A stretch of DNA of 64,000 nt from Rhizobiales bacterium IMCC20636 (GCA_016865015.1 CP018226.1:651001-715000), one strand, 5' to 3'; shown: positions 8,027 to 17,832, counted from the stretch's first letter. The notes: generated by a model not told the origin, from the letters alone. A program made the numbers and translations.

Positions 8027-9222
8027 CTATAAAACGCTCTCACATTGTTGCTCTCGCACTGGTCACCATTTTCTATTTGTTCGAGTTTGTTGAGCGGATC
8101 GAACCTGGCCTTGCGATCGAAGCCATTGCGACGGACTTTGATCTGACACACGGCATGGTTGGAACGCTGTCGAGCCTGTTTTTTTGGGTCTACGCACCGA
8201 TGCAACTGATGGTTGGCGTCCTGCTCGACAAATATGGAGCCAGGCGCATGGTCGTTCCTGCCATTGCGATGTGTTCCCTGGGTGTGCTGCTCCTTGGTTT
8301 GGCCAATAGTCCAACACTTGCTGCCATTGGGCGGATGCTGAGTGGCTTTGGGGCCTCTTTTGCATTTGTGGGTGCGCTTTATGTCGTCAATCACAGCTTT
8401 GCGCCCAAAAAATTCGCAGTTCTGTCGGGTCTGGTGAATAGCGTTGGAATGCTTGGTACGGCGGTGGGGGCCGTTGTACTGACGGACGCAATCAACGCGC
8501 AGGGATGGCGGCCAGTGTTCATTGCCACTGGGCTTGTAGGGCTGGTGCTGTTTGTTTTGGCCATTCTGTTTTTTAAGGAAAACAGGCAAACGATTGCCAA
8601 TCAACCGGCTGACAGGCTCTTTGCGGGGCTGCGTGACATAGTTGCCAGTCGACGGATATGGGCCATCGCATTGGCGGGCGCTTTGTACTACATGCCAGTG
8701 AACGTCTTTGGCGGGCTTTGGGGCCAGAGTGAACTGGTGCAAGATCACGGCCTTGCACCCGTTTCCGCTGAGTTGGCCGTTTCAATGGTCTTCTTTGGTA
8801 TGGCTATTGGCAGTGTTGGAGCTGGCGCGCTCTCAGACTGGCTGGGGCACAGGAAGTGGATTGTCGCTTCGAGTGCTGCATTGTCTGGCATGGCTTATGC
8901 GGTCGCGATCTACGCTGATACATCTTCAGTCGTCATCATTGGTGGCTCGCTCTTTGCCGCTGGCGTTCTGGCTGGCGCACAGATGCTGACATTTGCTATG
9001 GCGAAAGAAGGTCGTTCAACTGCTGAGGCGGGAAGGGTGATTGCATTTGTGAACATGATCGGAATTGCCTCAGCTATCCTTTTTCAGCCACTCATTGGAG
9101 CGCTCATCGATATGACTGGCGGGAATTATCGCTGGGCCTTGTCGGTGGTCCCAGTTTGCGCATTTGCCGCATCCGTCCTTATCTTGTTCGTACGTGAACA
9201 ACGCCACCCGGATCACAGATAA
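8023..9222 (+). CDS. Major facilitator superfamily transporter
   Basis: A 399-residue protein with 12 predicted membrane helices. The inter-helix 2-3 motif D-K-Y-G-A-R-R near residue 69 is MFS motif A, and a similar D-W-L-G-H-R-K appears at the equivalent place in the second half. The N-terminal helix (F-E-F-V-E-R-I-E-P-G) resembles metabolite:H+ symporters. It overlaps the preceding transporter gene by 4 nt (ATGA). Substrate cannot be told. Two unrelated transporters made as a coupled pair is unusual; they may serve import and export of related compounds. Confidence 0.85.
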   Translation: MTIKRSHIVALALVTIFYLFEFVERIEPGLAIEAIATDFDLTHGMVGTLSSLFFWVYAPMQLMVGVLLDKYGARRMVVPAIAMCSLGVLLLGLANSPTLAAIGRMLSGFGASFAFVGALYVVNHSFAPKKFAVLSGLVNSVGMLGTAVGAVVLTDAINAQGWRPVFIATGLVGLVLFVLAILFFKENRQTIANQPADRLFAGLRDIVASRRIWAIALAGALYYMPVNVFGGLWGQSELVQDHGLAPVSAELAVSMVFFGMAIGSVGAGALSDWLGHRKWIVASSAALSGMAYAVAIYADTSSVVIIGGSLFAAGVLAGAQMLTFAMAKEGRSTAEAGRVIAFVNMIGIASAILFQPLIGALIDMTGGNYRWALSVVPVCAFAASVLILFVREQRHPDHR

Positions 9223-9363
9223 TCGGGATGCCTTGCGAGGGCACAGCCCGCTGAAATCAACTGTTGAGTGAGAATTCTGCCGGGCAGTTGATCTATGTCA
9301 TTCTCAAGCGAGGCATTTTTAGGTTGAATGTTTGAAACTGCATTCAAGTCCGGGAGATGGGAC

Positions 9364-9801
9364 ATGACACCTGCATATCACAACACCATAAGACTGACAG
9401 TTCAGGCGACCAAGGAATGGGCCCAACAGGTGGATCATGAGGCGGGTTGGGACGATGAGCATCGCGCATTTCAGCTTTTGCGCTCAACGCTTCATGGGCT
9501 TCGCGATCTGCTTTCGGTTGACGAGGCGGCACAGTTGAGTGCGCAACTTCCTATCCTGATACGTGGCTTGTTCTTTGAAGGATGGAATCCTTCGGAACCA
9601 ACTGCCGAGCATCGCAGCAAGGAGTGGTTTGTTGCCCGTGTCACCAATGATTTCAAGACAGATCCTCTGGAGAACCCGGAGGCTGCAATCACGGCGGTTT
9701 TCCGGGTTTTGAACGCCCGTATTTCGGCCGGAGAAGTTGAAGACATCCGCGCTGCGCTGCGCCCGCAATTACGAGATATCTGGCCCACGCCTGCGCTTTG
9801 A
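9364..9801 (+). CDS. DUF2267 family protein
   Basis: A 145-residue soluble protein matching the DUF2267 family by its opening T-x-x-W, A-F-Q-L-L-R-S-T-L-H-G-L-R-D-L, the L-P-I-L-I-R-G-L-F-F-E-G-W block and a final region on A-x-F-R-V-L-N-A-R-I-S. ATG 9364 follows GGGAGATGGGAC; an upstream ATG at 9328 is less well placed. The function of the family is not established. The gene lies 36 bp before ppsA and is probably co-transcribed with it, hinting at a link to central-carbon or energy stress, which is inference. Confidence 0.8.
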   Translation: MTPAYHNTIRLTVQATKEWAQQVDHEAGWDDEHRAFQLLRSTLHGLRDLLSVDEAAQLSAQLPILIRGLFFEGWNPSEPTAEHRSKEWFVARVTNDFKTDPLENPEAAITAVFRVLNARISAGEVEDIRAALRPQLRDIWPTPAL

Positions 9802-9837
9802 TCAATTATCCAATGTCCTGAAAGTGAGATTTCCCTG

Positions 9838-12234
9838 ATGACTGAAAATTCCAAGAATTCTGTAATCTGGTTTGAAGATTGCGGGCGTGAAGACGTTGCG
9901 TTGGTTGGCGGCAAGAATGCCTCATTGGGTGAAATGGTGCAGCAACTTGCAGCGCGTGATATCGCCGTTCCGGCAGGCTATGCGACGACAGCCGATGCCT
10001 ATTGGCGTTTCATTGATGCCAATGATCTGCGGCCCAGGATTACCCATGCCTTGTCGGAGATGGACGCAGGCCATGCGACCTTGTCTGAAACAGGTGCAGA
10101 GATCCGCAAGGCGGTGCTGCGCGGTGCCTGGCCTGATGATCTGGCGGAGTTGATTGCCGCTTCGTATCAAAAGCTCTCGGACCGTATGGGAGCTGTCGAC
10201 TGTGCTGTTGCTGTGCGCTCAAGCGCCACGGCTGAAGATCTGCCGGACGCAAGTTTTGCCGGGCAACAGGAAACGTTCCTGAATATCGAGGGACGGGATG
10301 CTCTGCTGGACGCCTGCCGGCGCTGCTACGCCTCACTGTTTACAGATCGGGCGATAAGCTATCGCAACATTCAGGGCTTCGATCATCTTCAGGTGGCGCT
10401 GTCGATTGGGGTTCAGGTCATGGTGCGATCAGACACTGGTGGGTCCGGCGTGATGTTCTCGATCGACACTGAAACCGGTTTTGACAAGACGGTCATCATC
10501 AATGCGGCTTGGGGACTGGGTGAAAACGTCGTGCAGGGCAGTGTTGATCCTGACGAATATGTGATCTTTAAACCATTCCTGAAAGACCCATCGCTTGTAC
10601 CCATCGTTGAAAAACAGCTGGGCGCGAAGCTGATCAAAATGATCTATGCGCGCGGTGATCAGCCAACGGTCAACGTGCCGACATCAAAGGCAGAACGCGC
10701 AGCCTTCGTGCTGTCCGATGAAGACATTCTGACGCTGAGCCGTTGGGCGGTCGTGATTGAAGAGCACTATGGTTGCCCCATGGATATGGAATGGGCAAAG
10801 GATGGCGAAAGTGGCGAGTTGTTCATCGTTCAGGCGCGTCCCGAAACGGTTCAGTCACGCATGGATATGTCCTCACTGCGCAATTATGAGATCAAATCAA
10901 AGGGCAAAGTGCTCGTCACCGGGCTGAGTGTCGGCGCAGCTGTGGTAACCGGGAAGGTCTGTGTCATTGATAGCCCCGAGGCGATTGATGATTTTGTCGA
11001 TGGCAGCATTCTCGTGACCGAGACCACTGATCCCGACTGGGTGCCTATCATGAAGCGAGCCGCCGGCATTATTGCCGATCATGGGGGCCGCACGTCCCAT
11101 GCCGCCATTGTCAGCCGTGAGCTGGGCTTGCCGGCCATAGTGGGAGCCGGGAACGCGACAGAATTGCTGCATACAGGACAGGAGATCACGATCTCCTGTG
11201 CCGAAGGCGATGAAGGTCTGGTCTATGAAGGTTTTTCAGATTTTGAAGTCTCTGATATTTCGCTTGATGACATTCCTGAGACACAGACAAAAATCATGCT
11301 GAATCTGGCCAATCCCGCTGCGGCTTTCCGCTGGTGGCAGATTCCAGCCGATGGCGTGGGGCTGGCGCGCATGGAATTCGTCATCAACAATCTCATCAAG
11401 GTTCATCCAATGGCCCTGATCAATTTTGATCAGTTGCGGGATGATGATGCGAAGCAGCAGATCGCAGAGCTGACAAAGAACTATGCGGACAAGAAAGAAT
11501 ATTTTGTCGATCAATTATCCCGTGGTCTTGCCCGGATAGCGGCTGCTTTTTATCCGCGCCCTGTGATCATTCGAATGAGTGATTTCAAGTCAAATGAATA
11601 TGCCAATCTGGTGGGTGGTTCCGAATTCGAGCCACATGAAGAAAATCCCATGATCGGTTTTCGTGGGGCTTCACGTTACTATTCACCTGCCTATCGGGAA
11701 GGGTTTGCTCTGGAGTGCCGTGCGATCGAGCGGCTGCGAACCAAACTGGGTTTCTCGAATGTGATCGTGATGATCCCGTTCTGTCGGTCTACGAAAGAAG
11801 CTGACAAGGTGTTGGCGGTGATGGCCGAGAACGGTCTGACACGTGGCGAGAACGGATTGCAGATTTACGTCATGTGTGAAATCCCCTCCAACGCCATTCT
11901 GGCCAAACAATTTGCCGAACGTTTCGACGGATTTTCCATCGGGTCCAATGATCTGACGCAACTGACACTGGGCGTCGACCGGGATTCAGAGATGTTGGCT
12001 GATCAGTTTGATGAACAGGATGATGCGGTCAAGTGGATGATCGAGCACATCATCCGGGAAGCACATGAGGCCGGTGCCAAGGTGGGGTTGTGCGGACAGG
12101 CGCCCAGCGACCATCCGGAGTTTGCCGAGTTTCTGGTGTCCTGCGGCATCGACTCCATTTCAGTCACGCCGGACAGTTTCTGCGTGGTCAAGCAACATGT
12201 CGCAGAGGCAGAGCAGCATCGCGGATCAAAATAA
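9838..12234 (+). CDS. ppsA: Phosphoenolpyruvate synthase (pyruvate, water dikinase)
   Basis: A 798-residue cytosolic enzyme making phosphoenolpyruvate from pyruvate and ATP (with AMP and phosphate), used in gluconeogenesis. Order of domains: N-terminal ATP-grasp domain (V-G-G-K-N-A-S-L-G-E-M at about residue 24 and V-R-S-S-A-T-A-E-D), central phosphohistidine domain with G-G-R-T-S-H-A-A-I in which His421 is the phosphorylated residue, and a C-terminal PEP-binding barrel with the active-site C-G-Q-A-P-S region. His421 and the total length agree with E. coli PpsA (792 residues). It follows the DUF2267 gene by 36 bp. Confidence 0.95.
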   Translation: MTENSKNSVIWFEDCGREDVALVGGKNASLGEMVQQLAARDIAVPAGYATTADAYWRFIDANDLRPRITHALSEMDAGHATLSETGAEIRKAVLRGAWPDDLAELIAASYQKLSDRMGAVDCAVAVRSSATAEDLPDASFAGQQETFLNIEGRDALLDACRRCYASLFTDRAISYRNIQGFDHLQVALSIGVQVMVRSDTGGSGVMFSIDTETGFDKTVIINAAWGLGENVVQGSVDPDEYVIFKPFLKDPSLVPIVEKQLGAKLIKMIYARGDQPTVNVPTSKAERAAFVLSDEDILTLSRWAVVIEEHYGCPMDMEWAKDGESGELFIVQARPETVQSRMDMSSLRNYEIKSKGKVLVTGLSVGAAVVTGKVCVIDSPEAIDDFVDGSILVTETTDPDWVPIMKRAAGIIADHGGRTSHAAIVSRELGLPAIVGAGNATELLHTGQEITISCAEGDEGLVYEGFSDFEVSDISLDDIPETQTKIMLNLANPAAAFRWWQIPADGVGLARMEFVINNLIKVHPMALINFDQLRDDDAKQQIAELTKNYADKKEYFVDQLSRGLARIAAAFYPRPVIIRMSDFKSNEYANLVGGSEFEPHEENPMIGFRGASRYYSPAYREGFALECRAIERLRTKLGFSNVIVMIPFCRSTKEADKVLAVMAENGLTRGENGLQIYVMCEIPSNAILAKQFAERFDGFSIGSNDLTQLTLGVDRDSEMLADQFDEQDDAVKWMIEHIIREAHEAGAKVGLCGQAPSDHPEFAEFLVSCGIDSISVTPDSFCVVKQHVAEAEQHRGSK

Positions 12235-12400
12235 GGCGACATGGCTGGAAAGCAGTGTGTCCTGGCGATCCATGTTACAGTCGCAAACGCTGTTTAGGCT
12301 GGTGACAGCTTGGTCGGCGTGATTGTCTGTGCACCTGCAATTGCCATTATCTTGAACAGGTCGTCCGGGTCGGCATTGCTGAACGGACGGCCGTAATTTT

Positions 12401-12451
12401 AACAGTGGGACAAATGACAGCTTTGCCAAAGCCGTTGTTTGTCCCGCTGTT
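12401..12451. terminator. Terminator-like hairpin between ppsA and the BMP importer operon
   Basis: AACAGTGGGACAAA at 12401-12414 pairs with TTTGTCCCGCTGTT at 12438-12451 (one G-U pair), and a small inner hairpin lies in the loop. It sits 17 nt past the stop of the leftward permease gene and about 170 nt past ppsA. It could serve both converging transcripts. Confidence 0.6.
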
Positions 12452-12467
12452 GCGACTTTTCCGAATG

Positions 12468-13739
12468 TCACTCCTTGATATAGGCTTTGCCATCTGCCGC
12501 TGGTGCCCGGGCGCGTCCGATCAGACCGGCGACGAGAATCATGGTTGCGATGTATGGTGTCATGGCGAGGAATTCTGACGGAATTGGTGTTTGCAGCAGA
12601 GCCAGCTTTTGCTGAAGCGAGTCGGCAAAGCCAAACACCAGCGCAGCCATCAAGGCACCGACCGGGTGCCATCTGCCGACGATCATTGCGGCAAGGCCGA
12701 TATATCCGCGTCCGCCTGTCATGCCCTCGTCAAACCGTCCAACCGACCCAAGGGTAAACCAGGCCCCGCCGAAACCGGCCACCATGCCTGCCATGATGAC
12801 ATTGATATAGCGGGTGCGGTAGACATTGATGCCGAGCGTATCGGCGGCTTTCGGGTTTTCGCCAACGGCACGGGCGCGTAATCCGCTGCGTGTGTAGAAC
12901 AGATAGTAGGTTGCAACTGCGACCATGACGAGCGCGCCATAGACAAAGATGTTCTGCTGAAACAACACCGGCCCGATAACGGGTATATCCGCCAGAAACG
13001 GAATCTTGATGGGCCGGAATACAGGCGCATTGTTCAGTTGTCTGTACTCCTGATAGACCTGACTGCTGACATAGGAGGTGACCCCCAGAACAAACAGATT
13101 GATGACAACGCCAGCGATGATCTGATCAACCCGGTAGGTCACAACCAAGGCCGCCAGGATGAGACCAAACAGCCCACCGATGGCGACGGCGGCAATGACA
13201 CCGCTCATGCCGCCGAGCAATGAGCCGAACAGCGCCCCCGCAAACGCACCAGCCAGAAGCATGCCCTCAATGGCGATGTTGACCACGGCCACACGTTCCG
13301 ACAAGACCCCGGCAAGACCACCCAATGCGATGGGAACTGCGCGAATGACGGTTGCTTGCAACATGCCGGTCAGGGAAAAGGATTTGCCCGCCGTGGCCCA
13401 CACCAGAAATGCAGCCACAGCTAACGCCAGACCAAATCCAAGCGACAGGCTGGTCCAGCGAACGCCACCGCGCAGAAACTGGCGCGCGCCCAAAAAGGCC
13501 AGTGCAGCAGCTGCGATGTAATTGAAAGCAGTTGCAGGAACAATCAGGTTTGGAACGACAATCGGATCAGATGCCCGCGACAGCCGGAAAACCGCGTCTC
13601 CGGATGATCCCGCTCCGAAGACAAGCGCCACCAGCGCCGCAAGAGCGATCAGAATGCCACCAGTGATTCTCGCCTGCCGAAGCTTGCCGGTCTTGATCCT
13701 GGTTGCCGTTGTCGAGGGTGTGTCAGCCGTCATGGTCAT
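12468..13739 (-). CDS. BMP-type ABC importer permease, second subunit
   Basis: A 423-residue membrane protein of the BPD_transp_2 (RbsC/LivH-like) fold, with about 10 hydrophobic segments. A long N-terminal extension includes two helices around residues 28-110. The conserved region G-L-A-G-V-L-S-E-R-V-A-V-V-N-I-A-I-E-G-M identifies the YufQ/NupQ-like permease that pairs with BmpA-class binding proteins. It is the last gene of a four-gene leftward operon and overlaps the upstream permease gene by 4 nt. Known relatives import nucleosides or purines; the exact substrate here is not visible. Confidence 0.9.
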   Translation of the reverse strand: MTMTADTPSTTATRIKTGKLRQARITGGILIALAALVALVFGAGSSGDAVFRLSRASDPIVVPNLIVPATAFNYIAAAALAFLGARQFLRGGVRWTSLSLGFGLALAVAAFLVWATAGKSFSLTGMLQATVIRAVPIALGGLAGVLSERVAVVNIAIEGMLLAGAFAGALFGSLLGGMSGVIAAVAIGGLFGLILAALVVTYRVDQIIAGVVINLFVLGVTSYVSSQVYQEYRQLNNAPVFRPIKIPFLADIPVIGPVLFQQNIFVYGALVMVAVATYYLFYTRSGLRARAVGENPKAADTLGINVYRTRYINVIMAGMVAGFGGAWFTLGSVGRFDEGMTGGRGYIGLAAMIVGRWHPVGALMAALVFGFADSLQQKLALLQTPIPSEFLAMTPYIATMILVAGLIGRARAPAADGKAYIKE

Positions 13740-14902
13740 GGCGTTTTACTCCTGCTGGACTTGTCGGTTCGCTGGAAACCCCAGGGGAAAAGTTTGCGCA
13801 CCAAAAGCGGTGCTGCAATGAACACGATGATCAGTGCCTGGATGATGGCGATCAGATCGATGCTGACACCAGCCGATACCTGCATCTGACGCCCGCCAGC
13901 TTCCAATGCTCCGAACAGAAGACCTGCCAATAGAACACCAACCGGGTGGGACCGTCCCAAAAGGGCAACGGCAATGGCATTGAAACCAATGCCAGCGGAG
14001 AAACCGGGCGTCACACGGTCAAGCACGCCGAGCACCTGATTTGCGCCAGCCAGACCGGCCAACGCACCTGCAAATGCCATCACCAGAACGATGATCAATC
14101 CAGACCGCATTCCGGCGTAACGCGCTGCATCCGGGTTTTCGCCGCTGGCACGAAATTCAAAGCCAATGGTGGATTTGAACAGGATCCAATGCACCAGGAA
14201 GACCGCTGCCAGCACGAGAATGATTCCGGCATGGACGCGCAAATTCGGATCAATCCATTCCAGAAGGCGCGGCAGCTCTGCACTGTCCAAAACTGATTTC
14301 GAGATGGGATCCGCCCTGCCGGTTTTCTGGATGATCGGCAGACGCAACAGATAGTCCACCAGCCGAAACGCAATCAGGTTCAGCATGATTGTGGAAATCA
14401 CTTCATGTGCGCCGGTTGCGGCGCGCAACCACCCGGCAATAGCAGCGTAAAGCCCGCCAGCCAGGGCACCAGCCAGAAGCGCGAGCGGCAGATGAATGAT
14501 CATCGGAAGATCAGGAAGGCTGAAGCCCACAATCACCGAGGCCATGCCGCCAATCAGGAGCTGACCTTCCGCCCCGATGTTGAACAGGCCGGCGCGAAAG
14601 CCGAGCGCGATGCCCAATCCGGCGAGGATCAGAGGTGCGGCGGCCGTCAGGGTTTCCGACAGCGCATTGAGTGAGCCGACCGAGCCCTGAATCAAGGCAA
14701 TGTAGGACAAGCCGATTGTCGGCAGGCTGACATTGGTCGCCAACATCGTCAGCGCACCCAGAACCAGAGCAACAATGACGGCAAATATCGGGACAATGAC
14801 CAGATCTTCAAACTCGACCCGGTCCGGTGCGGCACGCTGCAGCAATTTCTCGGAAGCAGACGGAGATGGAGAAGGCGTTGGAGTGGCCGGTGTGTTGCTC
14901 AT
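13736..14902 (-). CDS. BMP-type ABC importer permease, first subunit
   Basis: A 388-residue BPD_transp_2-fold permease. An unusual Ser/Pro/Thr-rich N-terminal tail (S-N-T-P-A-T-P-T-P-S-P-S-P-S-A-S) leads into a cytoplasmic segment before the first helix near residue 35. The block F-R-A-G-L-F-N-I-G-A-E-G-Q-L-L-I-G-G is diagnostic of the YufP/NupP-like permeases of nucleoside-type importers. It overlaps both neighbours by 4 nt (ATGA), so the operon is translationally coupled. The Pro-rich tail is uncommon and of unknown meaning. Confidence 0.9.
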   Translation of the reverse strand: MSNTPATPTPSPSPSASEKLLQRAAPDRVEFEDLVIVPIFAVIVALVLGALTMLATNVSLPTIGLSYIALIQGSVGSLNALSETLTAAAPLILAGLGIALGFRAGLFNIGAEGQLLIGGMASVIVGFSLPDLPMIIHLPLALLAGALAGGLYAAIAGWLRAATGAHEVISTIMLNLIAFRLVDYLLRLPIIQKTGRADPISKSVLDSAELPRLLEWIDPNLRVHAGIILVLAAVFLVHWILFKSTIGFEFRASGENPDAARYAGMRSGLIIVLVMAFAGALAGLAGANQVLGVLDRVTPGFSAGIGFNAIAVALLGRSHPVGVLLAGLLFGALEAGGRQMQVSAGVSIDLIAIIQALIIVFIAAPLLVRKLFPWGFQRTDKSSRSKTP

Positions 14903-16410
14903 TGTGTTGCTCCTGCCATTGCCAGGCCAATCGCGTTTTTCTCGGCTGGTTTGCCGCCTTCACCAAATTCGGCAACGACCCGACCTTTGAACATCACCAG
15001 GATACGATCAGACAGGGAGAGGATTTCATCGAGCTCAGAAGAGATGATGAGAACGCCGTCGCCACTGTCACGTGCATCAATTATCCGGGAGTGGATGTAT
15101 TCGATAGATCCAACATCAAGACCGCGTGTCGGCTGGGCAGCGATGAGCAGAGTGATCTCCCGGGCCATTTCGCGCGCGACCACCATTTTTTGCTGGTTGC
15201 CGCCCGACAGATGCCCTGCCATTTCGAAAACCGACGTGGTGCGCACATCAAAGTCCGAGACATTTTGTGCGCTGATTTCGTTGACCTGTTTCCAGCGCAT
15301 GGTCAGACCTTTGGAAAACCGGTCATCATAATAAGTATCAAGGACCATGTTTTCAGCCACGGTGAAGTTGGCAATCATGCCCGAGCGATGGCGATCTTCG
15401 GGAATATGGGCCATGCCCATCTTGTGGCGCTGGCGGGCCGACAGATGGGTGATGTCTGTCCCCATCAATTCAATGGTGCCAGCAGCAATGCGTGTCAGGC
15501 CCGTCAGAGCCTGCACCAGTGCCGACTGGCCATTGCCCTGAACCCCGGCAATGCCGACGATCTCACCTTTGCGGACTTTTAGACTGATATCCTCAACGGC
15601 GATTTCGTCATTTTCGCGCAGCACGGTGAGATGCGACACATCCAACAAGGTTTCGCCTGGTGCGAAGGGCTGTTTGACCACGTCGAAACTGACCGGACGT
15701 CCGACCATCATTTCGGCAAGCTCGGCTTCTGTCAGTTGCTTTGGATCGCCTTCGCCGACAATCTTGCCGGCCCGCAGCACGGCGATGCGGTCAGAGATTT
15801 CGAGAATTTCCTGCAGCTTGTGGGTGATGAACACCAATGCCTTGCCTGCGTCACGCAACGCGGTGACAATCTGGAAAAAATCAGTCACCTCCTGCGGAGT
15901 CAGTACAGCTGTTGGTTCGTCGAAAATCAGAACGTCGGCAGAGCGGAACAGCACCTTGATGATTTCGACCCGTTGCTGAATTCCGACAGGCAGGTTTTCG
16001 ACCAACTCGTCCGGATCGACCTCAAGTCCGTATGTCTCGTTGATCTCACGCACCTGTTGGCGCGCCGTTTCCAGATCCAGGAAGTCAGCACGCCCGGTTG
16101 GCTCCACACCCAGAATGACGTTTTCCGCCACTGTGAACACCGGCACCAGCATGAAATGTTGATGCACCATGCCGATGCCAGCCTCAATGGCCTCTCCGGG
16201 CCCCTGAAATATTGTTGGTTTTCCGTCGATCAGAATGGTGCCCTCTGTTGGCTCATAGAGCCCGGACAGCACATTCATGAGGGTTGATTTGCCAGCACCG
16301 TTTTCGCCCAGAAGCCCCAGAACTTCTCCAGGCCGGATTGTCAGATTCACATCTGAGTTTGCAACGACCTCGCCGAAACGCTTGGTGATGCCCCGCAATT
16401 CGATTTCCAA
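14899..16410 (-). CDS. BMP-type ABC importer ATPase, two nucleotide-binding domains
   Basis: A 503-residue protein with tandem ATP-binding domains, the arrangement of RbsA/YufO-type ATPases. The first domain has a full Walker A (GENGAGKS, residues 35-42), a degenerate signature (V-G-I-Q-Q) and Walker B (L-I-F-D-E-P-T). The second has an altered Walker A (G-V-Q-G-N-G-Q-S) but a canonical L-S-G-G-N-Q-Q. The TTG at 16410 is chosen because a GGGGGG stretch precedes it; the ATG at 16440 lacks a clear ribosome-binding site. It drives the two permeases encoded after it with the binding protein encoded before it. Substrate is probably a nucleoside or related compound, by family. Confidence 0.92.
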   Translation of the reverse strand: MEIELRGITKRFGEVVANSDVNLTIRPGEVLGLLGENGAGKSTLMNVLSGLYEPTEGTILIDGKPTIFQGPGEAIEAGIGMVHQHFMLVPVFTVAENVILGVEPTGRADFLDLETARQQVREINETYGLEVDPDELVENLPVGIQQRVEIIKVLFRSADVLIFDEPTAVLTPQEVTDFFQIVTALRDAGKALVFITHKLQEILEISDRIAVLRAGKIVGEGDPKQLTEAELAEMMVGRPVSFDVVKQPFAPGETLLDVSHLTVLRENDEIAVEDISLKVRKGEIVGIAGVQGNGQSALVQALTGLTRIAAGTIELMGTDITHLSARQRHKMGMAHIPEDRHRSGMIANFTVAENMVLDTYYDDRFSKGLTMRWKQVNEISAQNVSDFDVRTTSVFEMAGHLSGGNQQKMVVAREMAREITLLIAAQPTRGLDVGSIEYIHSRIIDARDSGDGVLIISSELDEILSLSDRILVMFKGRVVAEFGEGGKPAEKNAIGLAMAGATQ

Positions 16411-16434
16411 GACAAATCCCCCCAATTTGATGAT

Positions 16435-16473
16435 TGTCACACTGTCTGCGATTCACCCGCGGACAGTGTGACA
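16435..16473 (-). terminator. Hairpin between the BMP binding-protein and ATPase genes
   Basis: TGTCACACTGTC at 16435-16446 pairs perfectly with GACAGTGTGACA at 16462-16473, a 12-bp stem with a 15-nt loop. It lies 26 nt after the stop of the leftward binding-protein gene and before the ATPase start. Probably it lets the binding protein be made in excess. Confidence 0.65.
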
Positions 16474-16499
16474 GTGGCTTTGGCGTATGGCAGACCAGA

Positions 16500-17528
16500 C
16501 TAGCTCTTGACGTCGATTTTTCCGTCAATAATGCCCTGGCGAATGGTTTCCAGTTCCTGCTTCAAAGCGTCGGGAACCAAATCTTCCATGTCGTGGAAAG
16601 GGGCCATGTCCACGCCGTTATTGGCCAGTGTGCCGACCACAACGCCGCCTTCGAAATCGCCATCCATGGTTTCCTTGATCACCTCAAGAACCGTTGCATC
16701 CATGCGTTTGGTGATGGAGGTCAGATAGACATGACCGTTTTCGGGATCGGTTGCATAAAGATCGGCATCTACGCCGATGATCTTGAGCTTCTCAGGACCC
16801 AGTTCATCCGCCAGAGCGGCCGAACCAAGACCCACCGGACCGGCAACCGGCAGAATGATGTCAGCTTCTTCATCATAGAGGTTCTGGGCAAAGGCGCGGC
16901 CATCATCAAGGGAGTCGAAATTGTTGGTGAACAGGCCTTCCCGGCTGTCAGGATTCCAACCCAGAACGGTCACATTCGTACCATTTTGAGCATTGTAGTA
17001 GGTGGCTCCGCGATAAAAACCATCCATGAAGATCGTCACCGGTGGAATGTTGATGCCACCAAAGGTTCCAAGCACGCCGGTTTTCGTCATGCCGGCAGCA
17101 AGATACCCGGCCAGGAACGCTGCTTCATCGGTTGCATAGACCTGGCCCAGAATGTTGGAAACGGGGGGATCATAGGCGAAATCCACGATTGAGAATTTCT
17201 GGTCCGGATTGGCTTCTGCAGCCGTTTTGGTCGCGTCTCCCAACAAGAAGCCCACCGTTATGATGATATCGCAGTCTCCGCCGAGCAAGGAATTGATGTT
17301 GGCCTCGTAGTCGGTCTCGGCCTGCGATTCCAGAAAGCGCCCCTTGATACCCAGTTGCGCTTCAGCATCTTCCACACCTTTCCATGCCGTCTGGTTGAAG
17401 CTGTTATCGTCAATGCCGCCTGTGTCAGTCACCTGACAGGCCGAAAAATCCTGAGCTGTTACTGGCGAAGCAACCGCCATTGCGGCTCCCACCATTGAAG
17501 CAAGTATGCTTGTTCTCAATGCTGTCAT
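16500..17528 (-). CDS. BMP-family (BmpA/Med-like) ABC substrate-binding protein
   Basis: A 342-residue periplasmic binding protein. ATG 17528 is chosen for its GGAGG upstream; it gives signal peptide MTALRTSILASMVGAAMAVA cut near T-A-Q-D. There is no lipobox cysteine, so it is soluble. Family marks are D-T-G-G-I-D-D-N-S-F-N-Q-T-A-W-K-G, the I-T-V-G-F segment, and G-V-D-A-D near residue 250. Relatives bind nucleosides or other small polar molecules. It is the promoter-proximal gene of the operon running to 12468, and a stable hairpin follows its stop. Confidence 0.92.
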   Translation of the reverse strand: MTALRTSILASMVGAAMAVASPVTAQDFSACQVTDTGGIDDNSFNQTAWKGVEDAEAQLGIKGRFLESQAETDYEANINSLLGGDCDIIITVGFLLGDATKTAAEANPDQKFSIVDFAYDPPVSNILGQVYATDEAAFLAGYLAAGMTKTGVLGTFGGINIPPVTIFMDGFYRGATYYNAQNGTNVTVLGWNPDSREGLFTNNFDSLDDGRAFAQNLYDEEADIILPVAGPVGLGSAALADELGPEKLKIIGVDADLYATDPENGHVYLTSITKRMDATVLEVIKETMDGDFEGGVVVGTLANNGVDMAPFHDMEDLVPDALKQELETIRQGIIDGKIDVKS

Positions 17529-17832
17529 GATATCAATCCTCCGTTGGCATGCAAAAACGCTGCAGAAGAAGCATATCACAATTTTAAATTTCAGAATTGA
17601 CTTCGATCAATTTTTTCAAAGCTTTGCGCAAGCATGTCAATGGCCTTCAATCCTGTGCAATCGCCACATCCATATAAACAAGAAAGCCTCTATGGTTCCA
17701 AACGGTCCGATCGCCGGGCTGGCTTGCGGGAATTGCAAAAGTTGTTAGCCATGCGTGGCTCTGCTTGGCCTTGGGTTCAGTCGTCAGCATCAAACCAGGC
17801 AATGCTGGAGCACTCAGGTAAAAACCGCATTT
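17529..17832. other. Intergenic region upstream of the BMP importer operon
   Basis: About 300 bp between the start of the leftward BMP binding-protein gene and the stop of the leftward IalB-family gene. It must hold the importer promoter. An A/T-rich stretch at 17575-17620 is the likely place. I see no clear operator, riboswitch or RNA gene. Confidence 0.4.

Noticed and set aside
14802-14902. Ser/Pro/Thr-rich start of the BMP permease considered as a frameshift artefact
   Set aside because: The 4-nt overlap with the ATPase gene and the good continuity into the first helix support it as real.
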